Position numbers and translations under genes: made by a program
Assembly: GCF_008017415.1 (NCBI RefSeq)
Contig: NZ_VRSV01000001.1
Location: 1,488,001-1,552,000, forward strand
Length of the DNA: 64,000 nt
Direction: 5' to 3'
Origin: Microbacterium hatanonis
GTDB lineage: Bacteria; Actinomycetota; Actinomycetes; Actinomycetales; Microbacteriaceae
Notes under the pieces: model-generated
Database searches by the model: none
Told to the model about the DNA's origin: nothing
Seen by the model: the letters and a program-made list of their open reading frames with translations, nothing else
Shown here: piece by piece, positions 45,225 through 53,213 of the stretch
Layout of the letters: each line of letters starts with the position of its first letter
Position numbering within the stretch: position 1 is the first letter of the stretch

Positions 45225-47487
45225 TCATGGCCTCTCGAAGCGCGCCTGTGATCTGCGGGGCGAGGGAGTCGGCGAAGGTGACGGTCAGGTGATCCTGGTC
45301 GCGATAGATGTTCGCGCCTCCGACCACGGGAGCGCAGACCTCGTCGTCGCAGTACACGTCGGTGAAGTCGAGGAGCGTGACGAGGTCCTGCCCGTCCGCC
45401 GCCCCGCGCAAGGGGTCGTTGTCGACGAGGACGTCGGCCCTGGCGCCGTTGCACTCCGTCGCGTCACGCGTTCGCAGGCACTTGTTGGGGTCGGTCTCCC
45501 AGACCGGATTGTCGACCACCGTCACCACCGGGATGCCGCGGTCGGTCATCGTCGACCAGGCCTCGCGGTAACCGGCTACCGCCGCGTCGTACGACGAGCC
45601 GTAGCCCGCCGACGAGTACGGCGTGGTTGCGATCGCCGCGGTGAAGACGGCGTCGAACTCCTGCGCATCGAGGCTCTCCTGCACGCCGGCGCGCCAGTCG
45701 GAGCACGCGTCTCCGAACGCACCGGGTGTCGACAGCGGCGTGGCGTTCCACGGGCACGCGCCCTTGAAGTAGGTCGTCAGGTGCCAGCCCTCGGCGTCCG
45801 CGATGCGTTGCATCGTCGAGAGCAGCTGGAAGGCGTGGCTGTCTCCGACGAGAGCGATGCGCGGGGCGTCGGGAGCATCGGAGCCGAAGTCGCACTGCTG
45901 CGCGCGCGAGTCGTTCAACTGGATGAAGCACTGCTCGTCACCCGGTCGATCGACACCTGCGAAGCCCGGGGCCGGGAGGATGCTGTCGCCGAAGTCGGTG
46001 GTCTCGCACCCCGGTTCGAGCACCGAGGCCGCTCCGAAGCAGTCGGGCGGGTCTTCGCGCAGCTGCGCGAGGGTGGTCACGCCGTCCCGGTAGGTCGTGG
46101 CGTTCACGGCCCACGCTCCACCGGCGGTGAGGGCGACGACGAGCATCGCGGCGAGCGAGGTCCATAGGGTGACCTTCGCGGGCCGGGAGGTGAGCACCTT
46201 CCAACTGCGCGTCGGGTCTTCGACGAACCTCTTGGTCAGCCAGGCGAGCACGAAGCAGATCCCCAGCAGGGCGACGCGGTGATAGATCGTCAGACCCCAG
46301 AACGGCACGGACGGAGCGATGACGATCAGCGGCCAATGCCACAGGTAGAGCGAGTACGAGATGTCACCGATGAACTGAGCCGGACGCAGTGAGAGAACGC
46401 GGGTCGGGTACCACCAGCGCTCGGTGTTCGACGCAGCGATGATCGCTGCCGCACCCAGCGTCGGGAGAGCCGCCATGTATCCGGGGAACGGCGTCTGCCC
46501 GTCGAAGCGGAAGGCGACGAAGAGGAGGACGAGGACTCCTCCCCAGCCGAGGACGAAGCTCAGCCACCGATTGCGGACCCGCAGCATCGGCACGAGGGCG
46601 ATCATCGCGCCGACCCCGAACTGCCACATGCGGGTGAAGGTGACGAAGTAGGCCGGCGCAGGGTTGGTGAGCGTGAAGACGACGCAGAAGACGAAGGAGG
46701 CCACCGAGACCGCGCCCAGCGTGATGAGCACCGTGCGGCGCACGTTGCCGCGGATCCACTTCACGGCGACCCACGCCGCGAGCAGCATGAGCAGGGGCCA
46801 GACGACGTAGAACTGCTCCTCGAGTGACAACGACCAGTAGTGCTGGACCGTGGTCGGTTCGCCGCCGTGGTTGAGATAGTCGGCCGACGTGAAGGCGAGG
46901 AACCAGTTCTGCACGTAGAACGTCGAGGCGACGATCTCCTGCACCTCGTTCGGGAGTGCCGAGGTGGGAGTCAGGTACGGCGACATGGCGACGAGCGCGC
47001 ACACGAGGAGGACGAGCAGCGAGGCCGGCAGCAGACGCCGCGCGCGCCGCGCCCAGAACTGTCCGAGCTTCACCGTTCCGGTCGCCGTGAGCTCGCGCAT
47101 GAGGTGGCCGGTGATGAGGAACCCGGAGATGACGAAGAAGATGTCGACACCGACGTAGCCGCCCGGCAGGCGAGCGGGCCAGAAGTGGTAGAGCACAACG
47201 AAGAGCACGGCGATCGCGCGCAGTCCCTGCACATGCGGGAGGAAGCGTGACGGCTCTGCGTGCTCGGGCGAGCGGTCGGACCGGAGCCTCGGGCGGGTGG
47301 CGACGGGCTCGCCGAGGTTCTGCGGTCCGGAGCGGGAATCGGCGCCGGAGCGAGAGTCAGCGGAGTGCACTCCTCGACGGTAGTCGACGACGCCCCTCGA
47401 GCCGGGAACGACGCGTGTTTCCGCGGGCGTAAGCCGAGCCTCAGCTTGCTTGCGGAATGCAGCGGGCTGAGTAGCGTTGGCATTCAT
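45217..47487 (-). CDS. Acyltransferase-3/SGNH fusion protein (OafA-like)
   Basis: A 756-residue membrane protein. The AT3 domain (about 75-440, ten or so membrane segments) starts FLPHVQGLRAIAVLFVVLYHFWP, with the catalytic-type H in YHF and GGYVGVDIFFVISGFLI. A C-terminal SGNH-type extracellular domain has IALVGDSHAFQ (S550) and DQDHLT near 730 as the putative Asp-His pair. Members O-acetylate polysaccharides or peptidoglycan. It could modify the envelope polymers made by the locus at the left edge, which is speculative. The ATG at 47487 has a weak ribosome site and lies almost on the dps transcription start; a GTG near 47370 is an alternative. Confidence 0.9.
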   Translation of the reverse strand: MNANATQPAAFRKQAEARLTPAETRVVPGSRGVVDYRRGVHSADSRSGADSRSGPQNLGEPVATRPRLRSDRSPEHAEPSRFLPHVQGLRAIAVLFVVLYHFWPARLPGGYVGVDIFFVISGFLITGHLMRELTATGTVKLGQFWARRARRLLPASLLVLLVCALVAMSPYLTPTSALPNEVQEIVASTFYVQNWFLAFTSADYLNHGGEPTTVQHYWSLSLEEQFYVVWPLLMLLAAWVAVKWIRGNVRRTVLITLGAVSVASFVFCVVFTLTNPAPAYFVTFTRMWQFGVGAMIALVPMLRVRNRWLSFVLGWGGVLVLLFVAFRFDGQTPFPGYMAALPTLGAAAIIAASNTERWWYPTRVLSLRPAQFIGDISYSLYLWHWPLIVIAPSVPFWGLTIYHRVALLGICFVLAWLTKRFVEDPTRSWKVLTSRPAKVTLWTSLAAMLVVALTAGGAWAVNATTYRDGVTTLAQLREDPPDCFGAASVLEPGCETTDFGDSILPAPGFAGVDRPGDEQCFIQLNDSRAQQCDFGSDAPDAPRIALVGDSHAFQLLSTMQRIADAEGWHLTTYFKGACPWNATPLSTPGAFGDACSDWRAGVQESLDAQEFDAVFTAAIATTPYSSAGYGSSYDAAVAGYREAWSTMTDRGIPVVTVVDNPVWETDPNKCLRTRDATECNGARADVLVDNDPLRGAADGQDLVTLLDFTDVYCDDEVCAPVVGGANIYRDQDHLTVTFADSLAPQITGALREAMTR
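47450..47477 (+). promoter_or_regulatory. dps promoter
   Basis: TTGCGG (47450-47455) and TAGCGT (47472-47477) are separated by 16 bp and lie 43 bp before the dps ATG, giving a transcript that starts near 47484. The promoter overlaps the beginning of the divergent acyltransferase gene. Confidence 0.6.
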
Positions 47488-47519
47488 AGGGGCACGATGT
47501 GCCCAGCATGGAGGCGAAA

Positions 47520-48011
47520 ATGACTGACATCCACACCACTTCCGAGACCGCAACGGTCGCCGACCCCACGATGGCCGCCGCCACCGCGCAGTTCCTCTCG
47601 CCCGTCGTCCTCGGGCTCGAGGCCCTCGTCGTGAACGGCAAGCAGGCGCACTGGCACGTGCGCGGTGCGAACTTCATCGGCGTGCACGAACTCCTCGACA
47701 CGATCGTCAGCCACGCTCAGGATTGGTCCGACCTCGCCGCCGAGCGCATCGTCGCCCTGGGGCTTCCCATCGACTCGCGCCTGCAGAGCGTCGCATCGAA
47801 GGCGAAGCAGACCAGCGTTCCCGCCGGGTTCGCCCCGTCCGACGTCATCATCCGTGCGGTGCTCGCCGACATCGACGCCGTTCTCGGAGACCTGCAGGCG
47901 GCGGTCGACGGACTCGACGAGACCGACCTCACCAGCCAGGACGTCGCGATCGAGATCAAGCGGGGCCTCGACAAGGACCGCTGGTTCCTCTTCGCGCACC
48001 TCGCCGCGTAA
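47520..48011 (+). CDS. dps: Dps-family DNA-binding/ferritin-like protein
   Basis: A 163-residue mini-ferritin that forms 12-mers, stores iron and shields DNA from peroxide. The ferroxidase residues occur in KQAHWHVRGANFIGVHELLDTIVSHAQDWSDLAAERI (His/Asp/Glu positions of the intersubunit centre). The remaining helices fit the Dps four-helix bundle. GGAGGCG precedes the ATG at 47520. It is followed by a strong terminator. Confidence 0.95.
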   Translation: MTDIHTTSETATVADPTMAAATAQFLSPVVLGLEALVVNGKQAHWHVRGANFIGVHELLDTIVSHAQDWSDLAAERIVALGLPIDSRLQSVASKAKQTSVPAGFAPSDVIIRAVLADIDAVLGDLQAAVDGLDETDLTSQDVAIEIKRGLDKDRWFLFAHLAA

Positions 48012-48025
48012 GCGGTCACGCACCG

Positions 48026-48060
48026 ACGAAGGGCCCCGGGATCATCCCGGGGCCCTTCGT
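48026..48060. terminator. Strong bidirectional terminator between dps and the amidohydrolase gene
   Basis: A perfect 15-bp or longer stem (ACGAAGGGCCCCGGG and complement) with a 5-nt loop between two converging stop codons. Confidence 0.92.
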
Positions 48061-48064
48061 CGTC

Positions 48065-49558
48065 TCACGCCCGGTGGGTCAGCCGCCCGCCCAGGAGCGT
48101 CGCGGAGATCTGCATCCCGCGGAGTTCGAGCTCGGACGCCTCCAAGGGATCGGTCGAGCAGAGGGCTAGATCGGCGACCGCGCCCGGCTCGATCCGCGCC
48201 CCGCCGAGCGTTCCGCCGGCCGTCGAGGCGGCCAGAGCCGCCGCCGCGCCGATCCTCTGCTCGGGACGCCACGGTTCGCGTCCGTCTCGGGTGCGATAGA
48301 CGGCACCCGCGATGGCGGCCCAGGGATCCAGGGGCGACACCGGCGCGTCCGACCCGAAGACGAGGTTCGCCCCCGCGTCGGCGAGGGCGCGCAGCGGGTA
48401 GGCCGTCGCCGTCTGGGCCGCCCACATCTCGTCGGTCACATCGCGGTCGTCGATGGCGTGCTCGGGCTGCACGCTCGCCGTCACACCCAACCGGGCGAAC
48501 CTCGGGATGTCAGCGGCGGCGACGAGCTGCGCGTGCTCGATCGTGCCGACCGCGCCCGTGGTCGCGTAGGCGTCGAGCGCGTGGGAGTTGGCGACGTCTC
48601 CGATCGCGTGGATCGCGCACTCCAGCCCCGCGCCGGTCGCCCGCATCATCAGGTCGGTCAGGGTGCGCGGGTCCACGGTGAGCAGGCCGCGGTTGTGCGG
48701 GTCGTCGGGGTACGGGTGCCCGCAGGCCGCCGTGCGCGTTCCGAGCGAACCGTCGGTGATGACCTTCAGCGGCCCCGTGCGGATGAGACCCCCCTCGGAA
48801 CCGCGGACCGGGTCGCCCGTCCGGAGTCCCTCGGCGATCGCGCGCTCGAGGTGCTGCGGGTAGATGCCGTAGCGCACGCGGAGCACGTCGAACCCCGCGG
48901 CGGCACGCCGCATCCAGGACTCGTCGTTCCATGTCATGTCGAGATCCACCATGCCGACGACGCCCCGCGCCGCTGCGGCGCGCGCCGCCTGCTCGACCAG
49001 TCGATCGCCCCCGAGCGGATCGGCGGCGTTCAACCGGCGCGAGATCTCGAAGGCGTCCTCCTCGCGGAGGAACCCCGACGGGTCGGCGGCGTACCCCTCG
49101 CGCGCGAAGGCGGCGGTGTTGAGCCACACGCTGTGCACATCGGCGTTAATGAGGTACGCCGGAACGTCACCGGTCGCCTCGTCCAGCAGCGCCAGGGTCG
49201 GCTCGTCCGGCCACAGGGCGTCGCGGAACCCGACGCCGATGCGGCGTCCGTCCTCCGGCGTCGCGGCGGCCATGATCGTCGCCGCCTCGCGGGCGGTCGC
49301 GGCACGGCCGACGTCGATGCGCTGCGAGAGGAGAGCCCACTGCAGGGCGTGCACGTGGTGATCCCACAGCCCGGGGATGAGCCAGGACCCGTCGGCGTCG
49401 ACGATCTCGCCCACGGGACGCAGCGCGCCGGACGGGGCGATGTCGGCGATGCGTCCGCCCGCCAGGAACACGTCGAACGCGCCGTCGTGCGGCAGCAGCT
49501 CGCGTCCCGCGCCCGCGATACGCGCGCCGCGGATGGTGCCGACCTGCGCCCCGATCAT
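48065..49558 (-). CDS. Amidohydrolase family protein (YtcJ-like, amidohydrolase_3)
   Basis: A 497-residue metal-dependent hydrolase. The N-terminal metal site HHVH follows WLIPGLWDHHVHALQW (around 64-69). Later ligands are seen as CAIHAIGDVANSHALDA, TIEHAQLV and LVFGSDAPVSPLDPW. YtcJ-type enzymes act on N-substituted amides or formamides; the substrate is unknown. Its start overlaps the PaiB stop by ATGA, so the two are cotranslated. Confidence 0.9.
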   Translation of the reverse strand: MIGAQVGTIRGARIAGAGRELLPHDGAFDVFLAGGRIADIAPSGALRPVGEIVDADGSWLIPGLWDHHVHALQWALLSQRIDVGRAATAREAATIMAAATPEDGRRIGVGFRDALWPDEPTLALLDEATGDVPAYLINADVHSVWLNTAAFAREGYAADPSGFLREEDAFEISRRLNAADPLGGDRLVEQAARAAAARGVVGMVDLDMTWNDESWMRRAAAGFDVLRVRYGIYPQHLERAIAEGLRTGDPVRGSEGGLIRTGPLKVITDGSLGTRTAACGHPYPDDPHNRGLLTVDPRTLTDLMMRATGAGLECAIHAIGDVANSHALDAYATTGAVGTIEHAQLVAAADIPRFARLGVTASVQPEHAIDDRDVTDEMWAAQTATAYPLRALADAGANLVFGSDAPVSPLDPWAAIAGAVYRTRDGREPWRPEQRIGAAAALAASTAGGTLGGARIEPGAVADLALCSTDPLEASELELRGMQISATLLGGRLTHRA

Positions 49559-50190
49559 CGCTGGGGGCGCGCGTCGGCCGCGCGTCGCATCTCGGCGGCG
49601 AGCTCGGGCTGGGCGTACGAACCGTCGCCGCTCAGCTCGGCGATGATCGTCTCGACCACATCGGGCGTCTTGTTCTGACTGAGTTTGCGCTTCGCGACGA
49701 CCTTCGTCGGGGTCATCCGGAATCCGACCGTCCCTCGTTCGAGTCGCTCGACGAAGCTCGCGTCATTCGGTCGCTCCCACAGCATCCGGGGCTCGGACAC
49801 CCGTCGCTCGAAATGCTCGACGAGTCGGTCGAGCACGCGCAGGTTCTCGTCGGGCGAGAGTATTTCGGGCACGCCCGTGAGGTGGACCGAGACGAAGTTC
49901 CAGGTGGGCACGGCGGCCACGTCGCCGTACCACGACGGCGAGATGTACCCGTGCGGGCCCTGCACGACGAGCATCAGCTCCCGCTCCCCCAGTCCGAGGA
50001 TCAGGTCGTCGGGCTTGCCGACGTGACCGACGACGGTGAGGTCGTCCCGGTCGTCGTCCAGCAGCACCGCGTAGTGGGAGGCGACGAGACCGTCGTCCGT
50101 GCTGCTCACGAGGGTCATCCAGGGGTTCCGCGCGATGAGGCGACGCAGCTCGCTCACGTCGGTCATCGCGAAGCTCGGGTTCTGCCGCAT
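49555..50190 (-). CDS. PaiB-like FMN-binding negative transcriptional regulator
   Basis: A 211-residue split-barrel protein of the PaiB group, named from Bacillus subtilis where PaiA/PaiB affect sporulation and degradative enzymes. It has the family start RQNPSFAMTD, SHYAVLLDDD, VGHVGKPDD, VVQGPHGYISPSWY, VPTWNFVSVHLTG and the C-terminal KLSQNKTPDV. Binding of FMN or haem-like ligands is known for relatives. TAGGCT (50202-50197) lies 6 nt before the ATG, so it is probably leaderless and has its own promoter, 18 bp after the upstream glycosylase gene. Confidence 0.92.
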   Translation of the reverse strand: MRQNPSFAMTDVSELRRLIARNPWMTLVSSTDDGLVASHYAVLLDDDRDDLTVVGHVGKPDDLILGLGERELMLVVQGPHGYISPSWYGDVAAVPTWNFVSVHLTGVPEILSPDENLRVLDRLVEHFERRVSEPRMLWERPNDASFVERLERGTVGFRMTPTKVVAKRKLSQNKTPDVVETIIAELSGDGSYAQPELAAEMRRAADARPQR

Positions 50191-50208
50191 CCGCTCAGCC
50201 TAGAGCCG

Positions 50209-51207
50209 TCACGCCTGGCATCTGGGACACCAGTAGAGCTTCCGGCCGGCCGCTTCCTCGACGACGATGGAGGTGCCGCACACCCGACAGGGCAGACCCG
50301 CACGGTGATAGACCCAGTGGCGATCGTCGCGGCTGGCCATGGCGGCGCGGTAGGCCTCGGGGTCGAGGTCGTCCATCGTCATCATCTGACCGGTCTCGAC
50401 GCCGATCGCGAGGAGCCGCACCCAGTCACGCCACAGGTCGCGCACGACCTCCTCGGGAACATCGCGCCCGGGCGTGTGGGGGTTCTGACGCGCCCGGAAG
50501 AGCATCTCGGCGCGGTACACGTTGCCGATCCCGCTGACGACGCCCTGATCCATGAGCAGCAGACCGATCGCCGTCGGCTTGCGGCGCACGACCGAGACGA
50601 AGCGCTCCTCGCCCTCGACGACGTCGTCCACGAGCGGGTCGGGGCCGAGCTTGGCGATCGTCGCCGCGACCTCGTCGGGCGTCTGGATCTGGCACGCCGT
50701 CGGCCCGCGGAGATCGGCGCACGTCAGCTCGGTGAGCAGACGGAGCCGCACCTGACCCACGACGGGCGGTGGCCACTCTGTCTCCTCCTCGAGTCCGCGC
50801 GTCTGCTCCGACATGCGGACTCGCCCCCGGGCGCGCCTCGGGGCACCGATCGACGAGAGGGAGTTCTCGCCCGCCGCATCCAGGATCGGCTCGCCGTCGA
50901 GGACCGTGCCGCGCTGATTCGTCTGACCCATGCGACCGTTCGCCGACGCGATGGTGGGATCGACGACGATGTCGCCGGCGAAGTCCCAGGCCCCGTACAT
51001 GCCGAGGTGGACGCGCAGCCAGACGTCCTCGTCGAACTCCAGGAACATCTGCTTGCCGACCGCCCGCACCGACGTCGCCTCCCGCCCGTCGAGCAGCGCC
51101 GCACCGTCGACGAAACGGCCCTGCGGGCTGGATGCCGCGACACGGCGACCGACCACGTTGCGGTCGAACTGGCGGGCGATGCGGTGGACGGAGTGTCCCT
51201 CCGGCAT
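50209..51207 (-). CDS. Fpg/Nei-family DNA glycosylase
   Basis: A 332-residue base-excision repair enzyme. It begins MPEGHSVHRIAR; Pro2 is the catalytic nucleophile after Met removal and Glu3 the acid. LRVHLGMYGAW is the conserved core, and DQGVVSGIGNVYRAEMLF the helix-two-turn-helix. The zinc finger is complete at the C terminus (C-R-V-C near 300 and C-P-R-C at the end). MPEGHS and the zinc finger fit the actinobacterial Nei2 subgroup acting on oxidised pyrimidines. The gene starts 52 bp after rpiB. Confidence 0.93.
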   Translation of the reverse strand: MPEGHSVHRIARQFDRNVVGRRVAASSPQGRFVDGAALLDGREATSVRAVGKQMFLEFDEDVWLRVHLGMYGAWDFAGDIVVDPTIASANGRMGQTNQRGTVLDGEPILDAAGENSLSSIGAPRRARGRVRMSEQTRGLEEETEWPPPVVGQVRLRLLTELTCADLRGPTACQIQTPDEVAATIAKLGPDPLVDDVVEGEERFVSVVRRKPTAIGLLLMDQGVVSGIGNVYRAEMLFRARQNPHTPGRDVPEEVVRDLWRDWVRLLAIGVETGQMMTMDDLDPEAYRAAMASRDDRHWVYHRAGLPCRVCGTSIVVEEAAGRKLYWCPRCQA

Positions 51208-51259
51208 CAGCCGGCTCGCAGTTCGATGGGCGCAGTACGGATGGATTCGGATGCGGGCA

Positions 51260-51793
51260 TCAGCCCGCTTCCGGATCGAGGGCGTCGACGTCCTCCCCGC
51301 CGCGGACGTCCGCGCGCGGATCGGGCAGGAGCGAACCGTCGTTCTCGAACGCGGCGAGCTGGGCGATCCGACGAGCGTGGCGCTCCTCGTCCGAGAACGG
51401 CGTGGCTACGAAGCGATCGATGAACGCTGCGGCCTCCTCGAACGTGTGCTGGCGCGCGCCGATAGCGATGACGTTGGCGTCGTTGTGCTCGCGGGCCAGT
51501 TCGGCCGTCGCCATGTTCCACACCAGCGCCGCCCGTACACCGCGCACCTTGTTCGCCGAGATCTGCTCGCCGTTTCCGGAACCTCCGAACACCACGCCGA
51601 GCGTGTCGATACCGGCCGCCTGGTCGCGGACCACGGCCTGCGCCGCCCTGATGCAGAACGCCGGGTAGTCGTCGACCGGGTCGTACTCGATCGGGCCATG
51701 GTCGACGACCTCGTGGCCTTGGGCCGCGAGGTGGTGCTGGAGCTGGGTGGAGAAGTCGAGACCCGCATGGTCGGTCGCGATGTGGATGCGCAT
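51260..51793 (-). CDS. rpiB: Ribose-5-phosphate isomerase B
   Basis: A 177-residue enzyme that interconverts ribose-5-phosphate and ribulose-5-phosphate in the pentose phosphate pathway. It starts MRIHIATDHAGLDFS with the family DHAG, and has the phosphate-binding GVVFGGSGNGEQISANKVRGVRAA; the usual catalytic Cys position is Ser or nearby here. The ATG at 51793 is preferred because TAGGAT (51806-51801) lies 7 nt before it; the upstream in-frame ATG at 51802 would fall within that -10 box. The C terminus is extended and acidic. Confidence 0.93.
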   Translation of the reverse strand: MRIHIATDHAGLDFSTQLQHHLAAQGHEVVDHGPIEYDPVDDYPAFCIRAAQAVVRDQAAGIDTLGVVFGGSGNGEQISANKVRGVRAALVWNMATAELAREHNDANVIAIGARQHTFEEAAAFIDRFVATPFSDEERHARRIAQLAAFENDGSLLPDPRADVRGGEDVDALDPEAG

Positions 51794-51832
51794 GGCACTC
51801 ATCCTAGAAGTGCGTCGGGACAGAAGTCGGGA

Positions 51833-53047
51833 TCAGGGAAGGACGCCCGAGGCCGCGGGCTTGAAGCCGGCACGGACGTTCTCGCAGCAGCCCGGTCGGC
51901 AGACGTCGAACCACGGACCGAGCGAGGTCTCGTGAGGGCGCTCGGAAGCGGGCGTGCCGTTGACGCGCTCCTCGATGAGGTCGACGAGACCGGCGACATA
52001 GGCCGGGTCGACACCCGGCGTCGGCGTGCGCACCGCGCGGATGCCGACCTCCTGCGCCGATTCCATCGCTTCGGTATCGAGGTCCCACAGCACCTCCATG
52101 TGGTCGCTGACGAAACCGAGCGGCACGATCACGACGGCCTCCACGCCCCGCCCCGGCAGCTCGGCGATCACGTCGTTGACATCCGGTTCGAGCCAGGGCT
52201 GCGTGGGCGGGCCCGAACGGGACTGGTAGACGAGCTCCCAATCGAGAACGCCCGCCGACCCCGGGACGGCGGCGTACACGGCATCCATGACCACCTCGGC
52301 GACCGCTCTGTGCTGCGCCGCATACGCACCGCCCTCGCCGAAATCGACGTCGCGGGGACCGGAGCGCTCGGCATCGGCGGAGGGGATGGAGTGCGTCGAG
52401 AACAGCACCTGGATGGCCGACGGATCGACGTCCTGCGCGACGAAGGCCTGCACGGCGTCGCGGACTCCCGTGACGAACGGTTCGACGAAGCCCGGGTGGT
52501 CGAAGAACTGGCGCACCTTGTCGATCGTGACCGACGCCCCCGCACCGGTCTCGGTCAGCACGCGCGCGAAGTCTTCGCGGTACTGCCGGCAGCTGGAGAA
52601 CGAGCTGTAGGCGCTCGTGGCCACGGCGAGGAGGGTCGTGTCGCCGGCCGCTGCGGCATCCGACACCGCTTCCTCGAGGTACGGCGACCAGTTGCGATTG
52701 CCCCAGTAGACGGGGAGGCCGAGTCCGCGGCGGGCGATCTCGGCTTCCAGCGCCGCCTTGAGTGCGCGGTTCTGCGCGTTGATCGGACTGATGCCGTCGA
52801 AGTGGCGGTAGTGGTGGGCGACCTCTTCCAGACGCTCATCGGGGATGCCGCGACCTCGCGTGACGTTGCGCAGGAACGGGATCACGTCGTCCTGTCCCTC
52901 CGGGCCGCCGAATCCGGCGAGGAGGACCGCGTCGTACGCGACCGGCGTCTCGACGTGGGGCGCACCCGACGACGCGGCGGGCGATGCGAAGAGCACCGTC
53001 GCAGGTGCGTCGGCCGGGGCTGGATGGAGGGATTCGTTGGCGGTCAC
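51833..53047 (-). CDS. hemH: Ferrochelatase (coproporphyrin-type)
   Basis: A 404-residue enzyme that inserts Fe2+ into coproporphyrin III in the Gram-positive haem pathway. Seen are LLAGFGGPEGQDDVIPFLRNV, YWGNRNWSPY, the TSAYSSFSSCRQYRED block, FSTHSIPSADAERSG with the metal-site His, and the Glu in WLEPDVND. The end VCRPGCCENVRAG, with a Cys about 100 residues before, matches the [2Fe-2S]-cluster pattern known in actinobacterial enzymes. GTG at 53047 is used because AAGGA lies upstream and conservation starts soon after; the open frame before it looks like a shadow. Confidence 0.94.
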   Translation of the reverse strand: MTANESLHPAPADAPATVLFASPAASSGAPHVETPVAYDAVLLAGFGGPEGQDDVIPFLRNVTRGRGIPDERLEEVAHHYRHFDGISPINAQNRALKAALEAEIARRGLGLPVYWGNRNWSPYLEEAVSDAAAAGDTTLLAVATSAYSSFSSCRQYREDFARVLTETGAGASVTIDKVRQFFDHPGFVEPFVTGVRDAVQAFVAQDVDPSAIQVLFSTHSIPSADAERSGPRDVDFGEGGAYAAQHRAVAEVVMDAVYAAVPGSAGVLDWELVYQSRSGPPTQPWLEPDVNDVIAELPGRGVEAVVIVPLGFVSDHMEVLWDLDTEAMESAQEVGIRAVRTPTPGVDPAYVAGLVDLIEERVNGTPASERPHETSLGPWFDVCRPGCCENVRAGFKPAASGVLP

Positions 53048-53141
53048 GCGCTCAATCCTTCCACTCCCGGCGCATCGCTTCGCCGGAGTAGCTCGATGGT
53101 GTAACGAACCGGCCCCTCCGCACCGATCGGCCCCGGAGATA

Positions 53142-53147
53142 GGGTGG
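53142..53147 (+). promoter_or_regulatory. Probable -10 box for pepN
   Basis: TAGGGT 66 bp before the pepN GTG, in the divergent gap with the ferrochelatase gene. -35 not evident. Confidence 0.45.
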
Positions 53148-53213
53148 GACGGTTGTCGTCGGCGCCAGCCGCGTCGCGCAGCATCCGACCCCTCTACCCC
53201 TGGGAGAACGTCA

